From contig JBGPTF010000001.1 of the NCBI GenBank assembly GCA_041490445.1, positions 186,001-250,000 of the forward strand: a stretch of 64,000 bases of DNA. Direction: 5' to 3'. The position numbers and the translations under genes were made by a program. This DNA is from JBGPTF01 sp041490445. Lineage in GTDB: Bacteria; Acidobacteriota; Terriglobia; Acidiferrales; UBA7541. The notes beneath the pieces are model-generated. The model made no database searches. It saw nothing but the letters and a program-made list of their open reading frames with translations, and was not told the origin of the DNA. Positions 1 through 7,227 of this stretch are shown piece after piece. The stretch's first letter is position 1; every line of letters begins with the position of its first letter.

Positions 1-273
1 GGGCGCAGGCTAGCACCGCCGCACTCCTGCGTCAACGAAACGGTAAACCGGTGGCCATGCAAATGCCGCGATGCTGTGGCTCGACGGGAGTTTGCGACGG
101 AGACTGCTGTGGGCAAGGGCGGGATCCAAGGAGTTCTGTGTTGCGGCGTCTGTTTTCCGCTCTTTCTACTTTGTCTTCTTCTCTTATTTCCGTATCTTTC
201 TATCGCTTTGTCCTCTCTTCTCTCTGCGACTCTTTGGCTACTCTAGTTCTTGCTGGATGCGTGTCCTGCGGAA
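1..273. other. Left-edge non-coding stretch
   Basis: I see no convincing gene between the window edge and the end of the inositol-monophosphatase-like gene. Several open frames cross it, but they are arginine- and serine-rich or run antisense into the neighbour. From about 155 to 235 the plus strand is strongly pyrimidine-rich. No terminator hairpin with a T-run was found. Confidence 0.5.
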
Positions 274-1095
274 TCATCCGGGACGGTGCGAAGTGCGTTC
301 GGCAATGTCGGCGGCGAGTTGCTGCATTTCCTCGTGAATCTTTCCGTTGGACGCGAGGATGTGCGGCCCGCCTGGCTCGTACGGCCGTGCGGAGATATCG
401 GTCACTCGTCCGCCGGCTTCGCGCACCAGAAGCACGCCGGCGGCTGTGTCCCACGACTTCAGGCCGAACTCCCAGAAGCCATCGAAACGCCCGCAGGCCA
501 CCGCGCACAAATCGAGCGCGGCGGAGCCGTCGCGGCGAACGCCATGCGACCGCAGCGTGTAATCCCAGTAATACTGAATGTTGGGATTCTCGGTGCGTTT
601 GTGGCTGGGAAAACCAGTGGCCAGAAGGCTCTTCGCCAATCGCTCGACCGGCGAAACGTGAATGCGCTTCTGGTTCAGGTACGCGCCTTCGCCGCGCATC
701 GCCGTGAACAACTCCTGCGCGACAGGATTGTAGACGACGCCGACAAGCGGCTCCCCGGCTTCGAGCAATCCGAGCGAGACGGCGAAGCATGGATAGCCGT
801 GCGCAAAATTCGTGGTGCCGTCAAGCGGGTCCACATGCCACGCGTAGCGCGTTTCCGCGGCAACGCTGCCGCCGCCTTCCTCGGCAACAATCGTGTGCTG
901 CGGAAAATGGCTGCGCAGCCGCGCGACGATTGCCGCCTCCGAGCGGCGGTCCCCTTCGGTGACCAGGTCCACTTCGCCCTTGTACGCAATTTTCTGGGGC
1001 TTATCGAATTCCGCAAGCAGGATGGCGCCGGCTTCCCGGGCGGCTTCGACGGCCATTTCGAGAAAATGGAGCGGGCTGGCGGCTGGCGCGCTCAT
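274..1095 (-). CDS. suhB: Inositol monophosphatase family protein (SuhB-like)
   Basis: This 273-aa protein has the usual length of the metal-dependent IMPase/FBPase phosphatase family. The metal-binding motif DPLDGTTNF lies near residues 93-101, preceded by an EEGGG acidic loop, and the second motif WDTAAG lies near residue 218. These predict hydrolysis of inositol-1-phosphate or a related sugar phosphate in the cytoplasm. The SuhB name is by family only; a histidinol-phosphate or 3'-phosphoadenosine phosphatase is also possible. It is last in a three-gene minus-strand operon, and its ATG overlaps the upstream stop as ATGA (1092-1095), which supports the start. Confidence 0.85.
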   Translation of the reverse strand: MSAPAASPLHFLEMAVEAAREAGAILLAEFDKPQKIAYKGEVDLVTEGDRRSEAAIVARLRSHFPQHTIVAEEGGGSVAAETRYAWHVDPLDGTTNFAHGYPCFAVSLGLLEAGEPLVGVVYNPVAQELFTAMRGEGAYLNQKRIHVSPVERLAKSLLATGFPSHKRTENPNIQYYWDYTLRSHGVRRDGSAALDLCAVACGRFDGFWEFGLKSWDTAAGVLLVREAGGRVTDISARPYEPGGPHILASNGKIHEEMQQLAADIAERTSHRPG

Positions 1096-2012
1096 GGGGA
1101 AACCCCGCCCGCGAAGTATCCCTTCCGGTAGTGCAACGTGTAGTCACCCCTCACGCGCAACTCGACTCGACGGTAGGCGCCTGCCGGCGGCCTCGGGTTC
1201 GGATAGTAGCCCAGCAGATATTGTGATCGCAGTTCGCGGTCGATGCGGTCGAACATGGCGTCCAGTTGCCCGGCTTCGTCGGGATAATACAACGCCCCGC
1301 CGGTGGAATCGGTAATCGTTTCGAGCGCGTGTTCCCCGGCGGTATTGCGCCCGTTCTCCGATTTCACGGGACGCACGACAATGGTATAGAGCAGCGTGCC
1401 GGAGAGAATCGCGTAACGGCGCGCGTCTTCAAATTTCGAGATGCTGGTCGTCTCGCCGGCGTCGGTGACCAGCACGATCGCGCGGCGGCGATCGCCCGGA
1501 CGGCGGGCAAGCGCGCGCGAGCAGAGCACGACCGCGTCATACATCGAAGTGCCCGCCCCCGGCGAAATGCGGCGCACCGCTCCCTGCAATCCCGGCACGT
1601 CGGCGGAGAATTCCGAAAGCTGCGTCACCGTGTCGGAGAACTCGAAGACGGCCAGACGGTCGCCCGGGCGCACCACCTGCCGGATGAAATGCGCCGCGGC
1701 CTCGCTTTCCGATCCGATTTCCTTCAGGGCGCTCAGGCTCGTATCCACGGCGAGCGCCAGATCCAGCGGCTGGTTCGTCTCCGCTTCAAACCGCTCGATT
1801 TTCTGCGGCGCGCCTTCTTCAGAGAGCGAGAACACTTCCTTCGGCAAATCGAGCACGGGCCGGCCGTGTTCATCCAGAACGCTGGCAAGAATGTTGACCA
1901 GGTTGACTTCGACGCGGATCTGGCTTTTCTGCGGCGCCTGGCTCGAAACCTGTCCGGGCGAAAACAGAAAGCAAAGGGCGAGCGGAACCCCGAGTAACGA
2001 AGCGCGTTTCAT
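1092..2012 (-). CDS. Secreted VWFA-domain protein (acidobacterial type)
   Basis: A 306-aa protein with an N-terminal signal peptide (basic start, hydrophobic stretch to about residue 20, then a SSQA region). A von Willebrand type A fold follows. The MIDAS motif DTSLS is near residue 90, a GTSMYDA threonine site near 155, and VTDAGE near 183. The C-terminus (SQYLLGYYP, then LHYRKGYFA) is typical of the VWFA-related family that is expanded in Acidobacteria. It probably binds a protein ligand in the periplasm or at the surface; the partner is unknown. Its ATG (2012) abuts the stop of the molybdopterin synthase gene, so the two are co-transcribed. Confidence 0.85.
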   Translation of the reverse strand: MKRASLLGVPLALCFLFSPGQVSSQAPQKSQIRVEVNLVNILASVLDEHGRPVLDLPKEVFSLSEEGAPQKIERFEAETNQPLDLALAVDTSLSALKEIGSESEAAAHFIRQVVRPGDRLAVFEFSDTVTQLSEFSADVPGLQGAVRRISPGAGTSMYDAVVLCSRALARRPGDRRRAIVLVTDAGETTSISKFEDARRYAILSGTLLYTIVVRPVKSENGRNTAGEHALETITDSTGGALYYPDEAGQLDAMFDRIDRELRSQYLLGYYPNPRPPAGAYRRVELRVRGDYTLHYRKGYFAGGVSP

Positions 2013-2732
2013 CTAGGCCTTGGATTCCTCGGGACCGGAAAAGGCTTCCTGGACGAGCGGGTGGCCTTCAGCCCAGACGGCGCCATCGGCGAAATACTCC
2101 TTTTTCCAGATGGGCACGGTGCGCTTCAGCGTGTCAATCGCGAAACGGCAAGCATCAAACGCGGCGGCGCGATGCGGGGAGCTGACGGCGATGTAGACAC
2201 TCGTCTCGCCAATCTCGAGCCGCCCGAGACGGTGACACATGGCCAGGCGATGGGTGGCGAATTTCTCGCGGGCGAGCGCGGCGATCTCGCGCATCTTCGC
2301 GAGCGCCATTGGCTCGTAGGCCTCATATTCCAGATAGAGCGTGCGACGGCCGCGGGAATGATTGCGCACGACGCCGTCGAACGTGACCACCGCGCCGTTG
2401 CCCGGCGCCTGCAGGCTGCGGAGAATCTCCCCCGGCGCAATCGGATCCCGCACGAGCCGGATCAGCTCATCGGCGGCGGCCATCTGTTCGCCCCCGCTGA
2501 CAGGCGGGAGGAACGCCACTTCATCACCGGCCGCGAGCGGCGCGCGCCATTCCACGAATTCCTGATTGACCGAGGGCAGGACGGAAGCGCGGAACTCGCC
2601 GAGGCGAGGGAAGCGATTACCATAGCGGGCAAAGAGATCCTCGACCCGCGCGCCTTCGGAAAGATCCGCTTCTTCTCCCGCGAAGCCGACGATTTCCTTC
2701 AACTGGCCGAAGAACAGAACGCGCACACGCAT
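2013..2732 (-). CDS. moaX: MoaD-MoaE fusion, molybdopterin synthase
   Basis: This 239-aa protein carries both subunits of molybdopterin synthase. Residues 1-81 are a ubiquitin-like MoaD domain ending in a di-glycine (VSGG, residues 80-81). Residues from about 85 to 230 are MoaE, with the GAVVTFDGVVRNH region and the lysine-rich active-site segment PIWKKEYF. The enzyme puts two sulfurs into precursor Z (cPMP) to make molybdopterin. MoaD needs a free C-terminal glycine to carry the thiocarboxylate, so this fusion should be cleaved after Gly81, as reported for mycobacterial MoaX. Cleavage here is inference. It is first in the operon with the VWFA and IMPase genes; no other moa genes lie nearby. 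Confidence 0.9.
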   Translation of the reverse strand: MRVRVLFFGQLKEIVGFAGEEADLSEGARVEDLFARYGNRFPRLGEFRASVLPSVNQEFVEWRAPLAAGDEVAFLPPVSGGEQMAAADELIRLVRDPIAPGEILRSLQAPGNGAVVTFDGVVRNHSRGRRTLYLEYEAYEPMALAKMREIAALAREKFATHRLAMCHRLGRLEIGETSVYIAVSSPHRAAAFDACRFAIDTLKRTVPIWKKEYFADGAVWAEGHPLVQEAFSGPEESKA

Positions 2733-2813
2733 CCCGGAGATTCTATCGCGCCGCGAAGCGCGATTGCTACCGGTGCCCTCGCGATCGAGCGCGGCGCGGC
2801 ACCCGGTGACCGC

Positions 2814-2842
2814 TTGACGGCGCGGGGCATGCGCCGTAGGGT
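2814..2842 (+). promoter_or_regulatory. Candidate sigma-70 promoter for the epimerase gene
   Basis: A -35 element TTGACG (2814-2819) and a -10 TAGGGT (2837-2842) are separated by 17 bp and would start transcription near 2849, about 46 nt before the ATG at 2895. The -10 is weak. Just upstream, GGTGCC (2772-2777) and GGCACC (2798-2803) form an inverted repeat between the divergent genes. Confidence 0.4.
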
Positions 2843-2894
2843 GAAGGGCAGCAAGCGATAATTTTCTTACGCTGCGTTCGTGCGGAGTCTTGCG

Positions 2895-3800
2895 ATGCGA
2901 GTCGTCGTATCAGGTTCTTCGGGATTGATGGGGAGCGCCTTTACGAAAGCACTCGTGTGCGACGGGCACGTGGTTTCGCGGCTCGTCCGGCCGGGCGGCT
3001 CGATTTCGCCGGGCGACATTCGCTGGGATCCAGCCGCGGGGCAGCTCGACGCCGCAGCGATGGAAGGCGCGGACGCGATCGTAAATTTTTCCGGGGCATC
3101 CATCGGCGAAGGGCGCTGGACCGAATCGCGCAAAAAGATTTTGCGCAGCAGCCGTGTGGACGCGACGCGAGTTCTTGTGGACGGCATCGCGAAACTCCGC
3201 CAACCGCCGCGGGTGTTTCTCTCCGCATCGGCAGTGGGCTACTACGGCAGCCGCGGCGATGAAATCCTCACGGAAGCAAGCGCGCCCGGTGCGGACTTCC
3301 TCGCAGGCCTCGTGCGGGAGTGGGAGGCCGAAGCAATGCGGGCGGAGGCTCGCGGCATTCGCACCGTCGTCCTGCGCCTTTCTCCCGTCCTCAGCCGAAG
3401 CGGCGGCGCCTTGCCGCGAATGCTCACGCCGTTCCGGCTCGGCGTGGGCGGGCGATTGGGATCCGGGAAGCAGTGGATGTCCTGGATTTCGCTCGCGGAT
3501 GCACTGAGCGCAGTTCTATTCGCGTTGAACAATCCGAAAATACGCGGGCCGGTAAATCTCGCCGCGCCGCAGCCGCTGCGAAACGCGGAATTCACCCTCA
3601 TCCTGGCGCGCGCGCTTCACCGGCCGGCGATTTTTCCCGCTCCGGCATTCGCCTTGCGCCTGCTGCTGGGAGAAATGGCCGACGCGCTGTTGCTTGTGAG
3701 CCAGCGCGCCGTGCCGGAGAAGCTCTCCGCTTCTGGATTCGCCTTCCGTCACGCGGATTTGGAAGCGGCGCTGAGGTGTATCCTCGCCGAAACATCTTGA
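2895..3800 (+). CDS. TIGR01777 family NAD(P)-dependent epimerase/oxidoreductase
   Basis: A 301-aa extended short-chain dehydrogenase. The Rossmann nucleotide-binding motif SGSSGLMGSAF is at the N-terminus. A VNFSGASIGEGRW segment and SASAVGYYG (catalytic YxxxG-like region) follow, and the C-terminal half resembles the DUF1731 tail of YfcH-type proteins. The substrate of this family is unknown; a nucleotide-sugar epimerase activity is only implied by the fold. I chose ATG 2895 because GGAG at 2884-2887 lies 7 nt upstream; a GTG at 2880 would add five residues. It is divergent from the moaX operon. Confidence 0.85.
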   Translation: MRVVVSGSSGLMGSAFTKALVCDGHVVSRLVRPGGSISPGDIRWDPAAGQLDAAAMEGADAIVNFSGASIGEGRWTESRKKILRSSRVDATRVLVDGIAKLRQPPRVFLSASAVGYYGSRGDEILTEASAPGADFLAGLVREWEAEAMRAEARGIRTVVLRLSPVLSRSGGALPRMLTPFRLGVGGRLGSGKQWMSWISLADALSAVLFALNNPKIRGPVNLAAPQPLRNAEFTLILARALHRPAIFPAPAFALRLLLGEMADALLLVSQRAVPEKLSASGFAFRHADLEAALRCILAETS

Positions 3801-3869
3801 AACTTCGCGCGGCGTGAAATTCTCTGCTGACGATGAGCCGGAGGTAGTGGCTCAGCTTGGATTTAGGTC

Positions 3870-4022
3870 GAGAATCACGAGCACGCAATTGCGCTTCACT
3901 ACATGCACGACAGCTTCTGCCACGTGCATCAAACGTTGCGGGTAACTGCTGCGATGGAAGCGGCGATTGCCGATCATGTTTGGGAAGTAGGAGAGATCGT
4001 GAACCTTTTGGATCGGGTGTAG
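3870..4022 (+). pseudogene. Transposase C-terminal remnant (IS1-like)
   Basis: The frame starting at 3870 encodes about 50 residues, including HAIALHYMH, HQTLRVTAAMEAAIADHVW and EIVNLLDRV, ending at a TAG (4020-4022). This matches the conserved C-terminal tail of an IS1-like transposase that is common in soil bacteria. An in-frame TAG lies just upstream at 3864-3866 and no N-terminal part is visible, so the element is decayed. It marks the left border of a less GC-rich patch. The family name is from memory of the tail motif and needs a search. Confidence 0.7.
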
Positions 4023-4029
4023 GCGACTT

Positions 4030-4206
4030 TTAATCCGCGTGTTTCAATGACGACAATGGAAAAGGGCTGCTTTGATTTTTATCGCCATTGAACCACTCAC
4101 ACCACGCGCGCATTACTCCGTTCCAAGGCCCAATTTTCCCGACGGTCATTTTAGGGCCACCGGATTTGAGTTGAACGATGTCTCCTGTTTTTATGTCACC
4201 AGCCAT
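4030..4206 (-). CDS. YodC-like DUF2158 small protein
   Basis: A 58-aa protein with the DUF2158/YodC pattern: it begins MAGDIKTGDIVQLKSGGPKM, continues MTV, and has a central CEWFNGDK segment (the family usually has C-x-WF-D/G-G) and a terminal FPLSSLK. These short, probably beta-barrel-like proteins have no known function. AGGAG lies 8 nt upstream of the ATG (minus-strand sequence of 4207-4220), supporting translation. It lies 7 bp from the transposase remnant on the opposite strand, which suggests it travelled with mobile DNA. Confidence 0.75.
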   Translation of the reverse strand: MAGDIKTGDIVQLKSGGPKMTVGKIGPWNGVMRAWCEWFNGDKNQSSPFPLSSLKHAD

Positions 4207-4295
4207 TTAAGCAACTCCTCTCTAAGAGGGGTTATCATGTTAGAAGAGGAAAAGATATATATTGGCTGGACTAGTTCTGGGGGGGCAGGTTACAC

Positions 4296-4955
4296 CTATG
4301 GGTGATCGGGGCTTTCCAAAGCTACGTGAATCCCATACGCTGCGATTGCGGCCACCGCTGCCGAAGAGAGAAAAAACAAAGCAGCGCGTGTCCGACGAAC
4401 CGGCTTCTTGCCAACACCCTCAGGCCCAGGCCCTTGTTCTTCCGAGATGTCCACTAGATATGAACGATGTTCCCCAATCGTGTAGGATTCGTCGCCCACT
4501 CGGAGTTCAACCTCACCGCGATAGCTCGAAACCACTAATTGGGTGGGACTGAAGATAGTTAGGCTCGCTTGAGTTGGGCGCGAACCTCTTGGCCGGACCG
4601 TTGCTTGCAGCGCCCGCAGTTCGATTAGCTGCCCTTCGGCCGAGCCGAAGCCGGCTGTGCCTTGCGCGAGATCAGCCACGATTCCATTAGAGGTGCCCGA
4701 AAGCGTCGCAGTGCTAGAGGCCAGGAGATAAAGTTGACCGGAGCCAACGCGAAGGCGTGCAAGCCCATCTGACCCAGTCTCAATTCTGTCGCCCGGATAG
4801 ATCGTTGAGCCAGCGACCGCTGTTGCACGATCCAGTAGCGCACTCTTAGCTTCCGCCACAAGCCCGAGCGACATCGACGGAACCGCAAAGACAGGCGCTT
4901 CCACCAAGAAAGACACCAACGCACCGATCAAGAGATTGCGTCCGAAAAAACGCAT
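4296..4955 (-). CDS. Exported FecR-like protein with C-terminal membrane anchor (copy 1)
   Basis: A 219-aa protein from ATG 4955, chosen because GGAGG lies 5 nt upstream; a longer frame reaches 4988. A hydrophobic N-terminal segment (to about residue 24) is a signal peptide or anchor. The middle resembles the FecR fold: GSTIYPGDRIETGSDG, then LRVGSGQLYLLASSTATL. A basic VRRTRAALFFL motif precedes a C-terminal transmembrane helix near residues 190-208. The same plan recurs in the gene at 7228-7908. FecR domains elsewhere sense signals for sigma factors, but no sigma gene is adjacent, so the role is unknown. It has its own promoter candidate at 5033-5062. Confidence 0.75.
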   Translation of the reverse strand: MRFFGRNLLIGALVSFLVEAPVFAVPSMSLGLVAEAKSALLDRATAVAGSTIYPGDRIETGSDGLARLRVGSGQLYLLASSTATLSGTSNGIVADLAQGTAGFGSAEGQLIELRALQATVRPRGSRPTQASLTIFSPTQLVVSSYRGEVELRVGDESYTIGEHRSYLVDISEEQGPGPEGVGKKPVRRTRAALFFLSSAAVAAIAAYGIHVALESPDHP

Positions 4956-5032
4956 GGCGACCTCCAAAAGGAATTCCACATGGCCCAACGTACTGTCGCT
5001 CGCTTAACTGCGCTTCTGTTTTAACCACGCAC

Positions 5033-5062
5033 TTCATACCCCTCGCAGTAAGCTAATGTCAA
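5033..5062 (-). promoter_or_regulatory. Candidate promoter of FecR-like copy 1
   Basis: On the minus strand TTGACA (5062-5057) and TATGAA (5038-5033) are 18 bp apart, placing the start near 5026 and leaving a leader of about 70 nt before ATG 4955. It lies downstream of the sRNA terminator, so the FecR-like gene need not depend on read-through from the sRNA promoter. Confidence 0.5.
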
Positions 5063-5199
5063 GCGGTAGCCCACGATTCCTCGGACTAAGAAAGCCTTCA
5101 CCAGTGTGTGGAACTTACACTCGCCTTCGGATCGAAAAACATTCTGTCTTATGCCTGCTCTGGAGGTCGGCGGCAACAGTCTGATTGTCGACATGGAAG

Positions 5200-5231
5200 A
5201 AAAGGGGCTCCCGCTTGGGAACGAGAGCCCC
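5200..5231 (-). terminator. Rho-independent terminator of the candidate sRNA
   Basis: Read on the minus strand, GGGGCTC (5231-5225) pairs with GAGCCCC (5210-5204) across a 14-nt loop and is followed by TTTTCTT (5203-5197). Confidence 0.75.
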
Positions 5232-5303
5232 AGGGGCTCGGCTGACACTGGGGGTCATTTGCGGTGCCTGGATCGCAATCCAGAGCGGCAGTGTCGACTG
5301 AGA
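5200..5303 (-). ncRNA. Candidate independent small RNA, about 105 nt
   Basis: A strong promoter ends at 5310 and an intrinsic terminator ends near 5200 on the minus strand, with no coding frame that fits between them. The predicted RNA starts near 5303. It has an outer stem GACACTG/CAGTGTC (plus-strand 5244-5250 with 5289-5295). This encloses a perfect six-pair hairpin, CTGGAT-tetraloop-ATCCAG (5268-5283), and is followed by the terminator hairpin. A third GAGCCCC-type segment (5233-5239) can pair with the left arm of the terminator, giving two alternative structures. I do not recognise an Rfam family. It may instead be an attenuated leader for the downstream FecR-like gene. Confidence 0.55.
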
Positions 5304-5309
5304 AGAGCA

Positions 5310-5338
5310 TAGTTATAACAGATGAATAAGTATGTCAA
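5310..5338 (-). promoter_or_regulatory. Near-consensus promoter of the candidate sRNA
   Basis: The minus strand has a perfect -35 TTGACA (5338-5333), a 17-bp AT-rich spacer and a -10 TAACTA (5315-5310). An overlapping TATAAC sits at 15-bp spacing. Transcription would start near 5303. Confidence 0.6.
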
Positions 5339-5532
5339 GAATAATATCAAATGAATCTTCGTTTGGACAGCTGAGCGCGACCTGTGATGGGAATCCTCCG
5401 ATTGAGCTGATAACAACGAGCACGTCAGCTCGTACTGCGACCTAAAGTCAAGTAATCAATAATTAGCTTGACGGATGGGTACTTATAGTACAACATACAC
5501 ACCCTGTTTACAGAAAAAGGAGGCCAACCCCA

Positions 5533-6000
5533 ATGGCTCCCTTCGCCGTCTGCAAGAACCGGGAGTGCTCCTTTGTATTCGACATGGAGTGCACGGAGGA
5601 CACCCCGATCCTACTCCCCCGGAATCATTGCCCCCTGTGCCACGCGAAAACAGCTTGGTACTGCCCAGAATGCTTTTGTCCTTTCATCCGGATTCCAACA
5701 CCTCTTACTGCCAGATGCTGGCACTGCGGCCTTGACTTGTACCGGTCTGTCCGATACAGGAGAAGATGCAGCCATGCTGCCGATCCTCGAACCTCAGAAT
5801 GTTGTGACCAAATCGGTCCACTGCGAGAGCACGGAATGTGTCATTGGAATTGTTGGAACGGCGAACAGCTCTCACCGGCTGAGCCTCTTACCTCTGTTCG
5901 CGCTCGCGGGGAATCCCCTGCGATGGGTCCAGCAAAATGTTCCCGCTTATGCGTTAGGGCGAGGCTCCGAGGGCGAATGAAGAACGTTTCCGCTGTCTAA
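5533..6000 (+). CDS. Cysteine-rich zinc-ribbon-like protein of unknown function
   Basis: The frame encodes 155 aa and is preceded by AGGAGG about 9 nt before ATG 5533, a strong ribosome site. The first 70 residues are rich in paired cysteines: C7, C12, C20, a CPLC pair (33-36), a CPEC pair (44-47) with C49, and CWHCG (62-65). This looks like one or two zinc ribbons. After residue 70 the sequence has no recognisable domain and is arginine-rich, so the end may be a neutral extension or may result from a frameshift; an overlapping frame (5573-5980) is open over the same stretch. I assign no function. It lies in the less GC-rich patch. Confidence 0.5.
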   Translation: MAPFAVCKNRECSFVFDMECTEDTPILLPRNHCPLCHAKTAWYCPECFCPFIRIPTPLTARCWHCGLDLYRSVRYRRRCSHAADPRTSECCDQIGPLREHGMCHWNCWNGEQLSPAEPLTSVRARGESPAMGPAKCSRLCVRARLRGRMKNVSAV

Positions 6001-6017
6001 TCGTATCCGTCAACCCT

Positions 6018-6689
6018 TCAATAGCGTTGGCTGACGTCCTCGGAGCGCGGTACGAACCGAATTACCAAGGTGCTAATCCCGCCGATGTCTCTTATGCGCG
6101 GCTGGTCGCTGAGTGGATTGCCTTGTTCCAAGAATGTGTAGAAACCAAACTTGATGCCGGTCCGAACATGCGGCCATAGCTTAAGTTCGTTGAAGGCTTC
6201 GACTCCCTGCAATCGACTACCCTGGATTTGGCAGTGAGTGCAACCTGTTGGGAGGACGTAGTCAAGATAGAGGCGCCCTGCAAAGCCAAATTCGTGAACT
6301 CTGAAGACACTGCCGAAGGATGGAGTGATTGCATGTTTGTCGTATTGTGGTGTCCACAGATTGGTGCTGTGCACCTTCCCGAGGATGCCGAGACCATTCC
6401 TGACCCACCCGATCACCAGAGCGTCGGTGCTGAAGGACTGGCCACCGTTGTTGACCTTCTTGTCAGGAGAATACGAAACTCCCCCTTGAAGCTCAAAGTG
6501 CTTACCCACCGGTTGCTCGAATGAAGCCCCAAATGCGAGATGCGGAAGTTTGAACCCGAGGGTTTCTTCGCTGCCGATTTCCGAATCGAAGAGCCAGCGA
6601 GTTTGGTAGTTCTTGAAGGCGGGTACGTTTTGGGCGTGCGCGGCAGAACAGAACAGCAGGATACCCAAGACCAAGACCATTTTTCTCAC
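6018..6689 (-). CDS. Secreted beta-rich protein of unknown function
   Basis: A 223-aa protein starting at GTG 6689 (an ATG lies three codons in), with an AGGGGG ribosome site upstream. A clear signal peptide (MVLVLGILLFCSAAHAQ) is followed by alternating short beta-strand-like segments such as FGASFEQPVG, FELQGGVSYSP, FAGRLYLDYVLP and TGIKFGFYTF. The pattern suggests a small outer-membrane or periplasmic beta-barrel, but no named family was recognised. It lies in the accessory patch next to the zinc-ribbon gene on the other strand, with no operon partner. Confidence 0.6.
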   Translation of the reverse strand: MRKMVLVLGILLFCSAAHAQNVPAFKNYQTRWLFDSEIGSEETLGFKLPHLAFGASFEQPVGKHFELQGGVSYSPDKKVNNGGQSFSTDALVIGWVRNGLGILGKVHSTNLWTPQYDKHAITPSFGSVFRVHEFGFAGRLYLDYVLPTGCTHCQIQGSRLQGVEAFNELKLWPHVRTGIKFGFYTFLEQGNPLSDQPRIRDIGGISTLVIRFVPRSEDVSQRY

Positions 6690-7171
6690 GGCTTTCCCCC
6701 TTTACTCCGAGCGGAGCAGTGCAATAGTTCGCATCGCGCTAGGCCGAAGACGCGGCCGAGTACAAGATTGTGCCAGGCCCAACGCTCGGGAATAGACCAG
6801 CTTTTCAAGGACTGAAGCGACTAATGCAACCGGTCCCGTATCACCAATCGAGTATCCCAGCCCGTTCTCTGATTGGTGCTGGTCCATTCCACCCCAGCGA
6901 AGTTCGGACGCATGGCGTTAAAGCAACTGATGTGCCGAAAGGGCACAGGAGTGCCTTCGATCTTTAAACACTAGAATGTGTGGGGGATATCTGAATGTAT
7001 TGTTCCCAATTGAGTCATATACAATTTGTGTAAATTCCAGATCGGAACGTCATATGGGAATTCAAATTCGAAATGGGACAGTAACTAGAACTTATTGCAT
7101 AACCTCGCTAAGTCATTTATTCTTGTGTGGCAAAACGGGGCTGTGCAACAGCCCCTAGCATTTGCCCGAAG
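6690..7171. other. Intergenic stretch, AT-rich
   Basis: No supported gene lies here. Short open frames at 6976-7158 and 6702-6887 lack ribosome sites and family motifs. The stretch around 6960-7120 is distinctly AT-rich compared with the flanks. GGGGCTG-TGCAA-CAGCCCC forms a perfect seven-pair hairpin at 7137-7155, with a short T-run only on the minus-strand side. Confidence 0.5.
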
Positions 7172-7212
7172 TTACAGCAAGCCAGAAAGTCCTTGCGCTG
7201 TAACCGGTTACA
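7172..7212 (+). promoter_or_regulatory. Structured leader and LacI-type palindrome before FecR-like copy 2
   Basis: TGTAACCGGTTACA (7199-7212) is a perfect 14-bp palindrome with a central CG, the form used by LacI/GalR-family regulators. It ends one base before the AGGAGG ribosome site (7214-7219). It overlaps an inverted repeat, TTACAGC (about 7172-7178) with GCTGTAA (7197-7203), so DNA operator and RNA hairpin functions are both possible. No LacI-family gene lies in the window. Confidence 0.5.
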
Positions 7213-7227
7213 CAGGAGGCAGACGCG

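Noticed and set aside
51..1131. Open frames on both strands at the left edge
   Set aside because: They run antisense to or out of frame with the IMPase-like gene, are Arg/Ser-rich, and have no ribosome site or family match.
2770..2806. Molybdenum cofactor riboswitch upstream of moaX
   Set aside because: Only a simple GGTGCC/GGCACC inverted repeat lies between the divergent genes; no riboswitch core was recognised.
5021..5248. 75-aa frame on the minus strand across the sRNA terminator
   Set aside because: It crosses the terminator hairpin and the FecR-like promoter, has no ribosome site and no homology.
6976..7158. 60-aa frame in the AT-rich gap
   Set aside because: No ribosome site, unusual composition and no family features.
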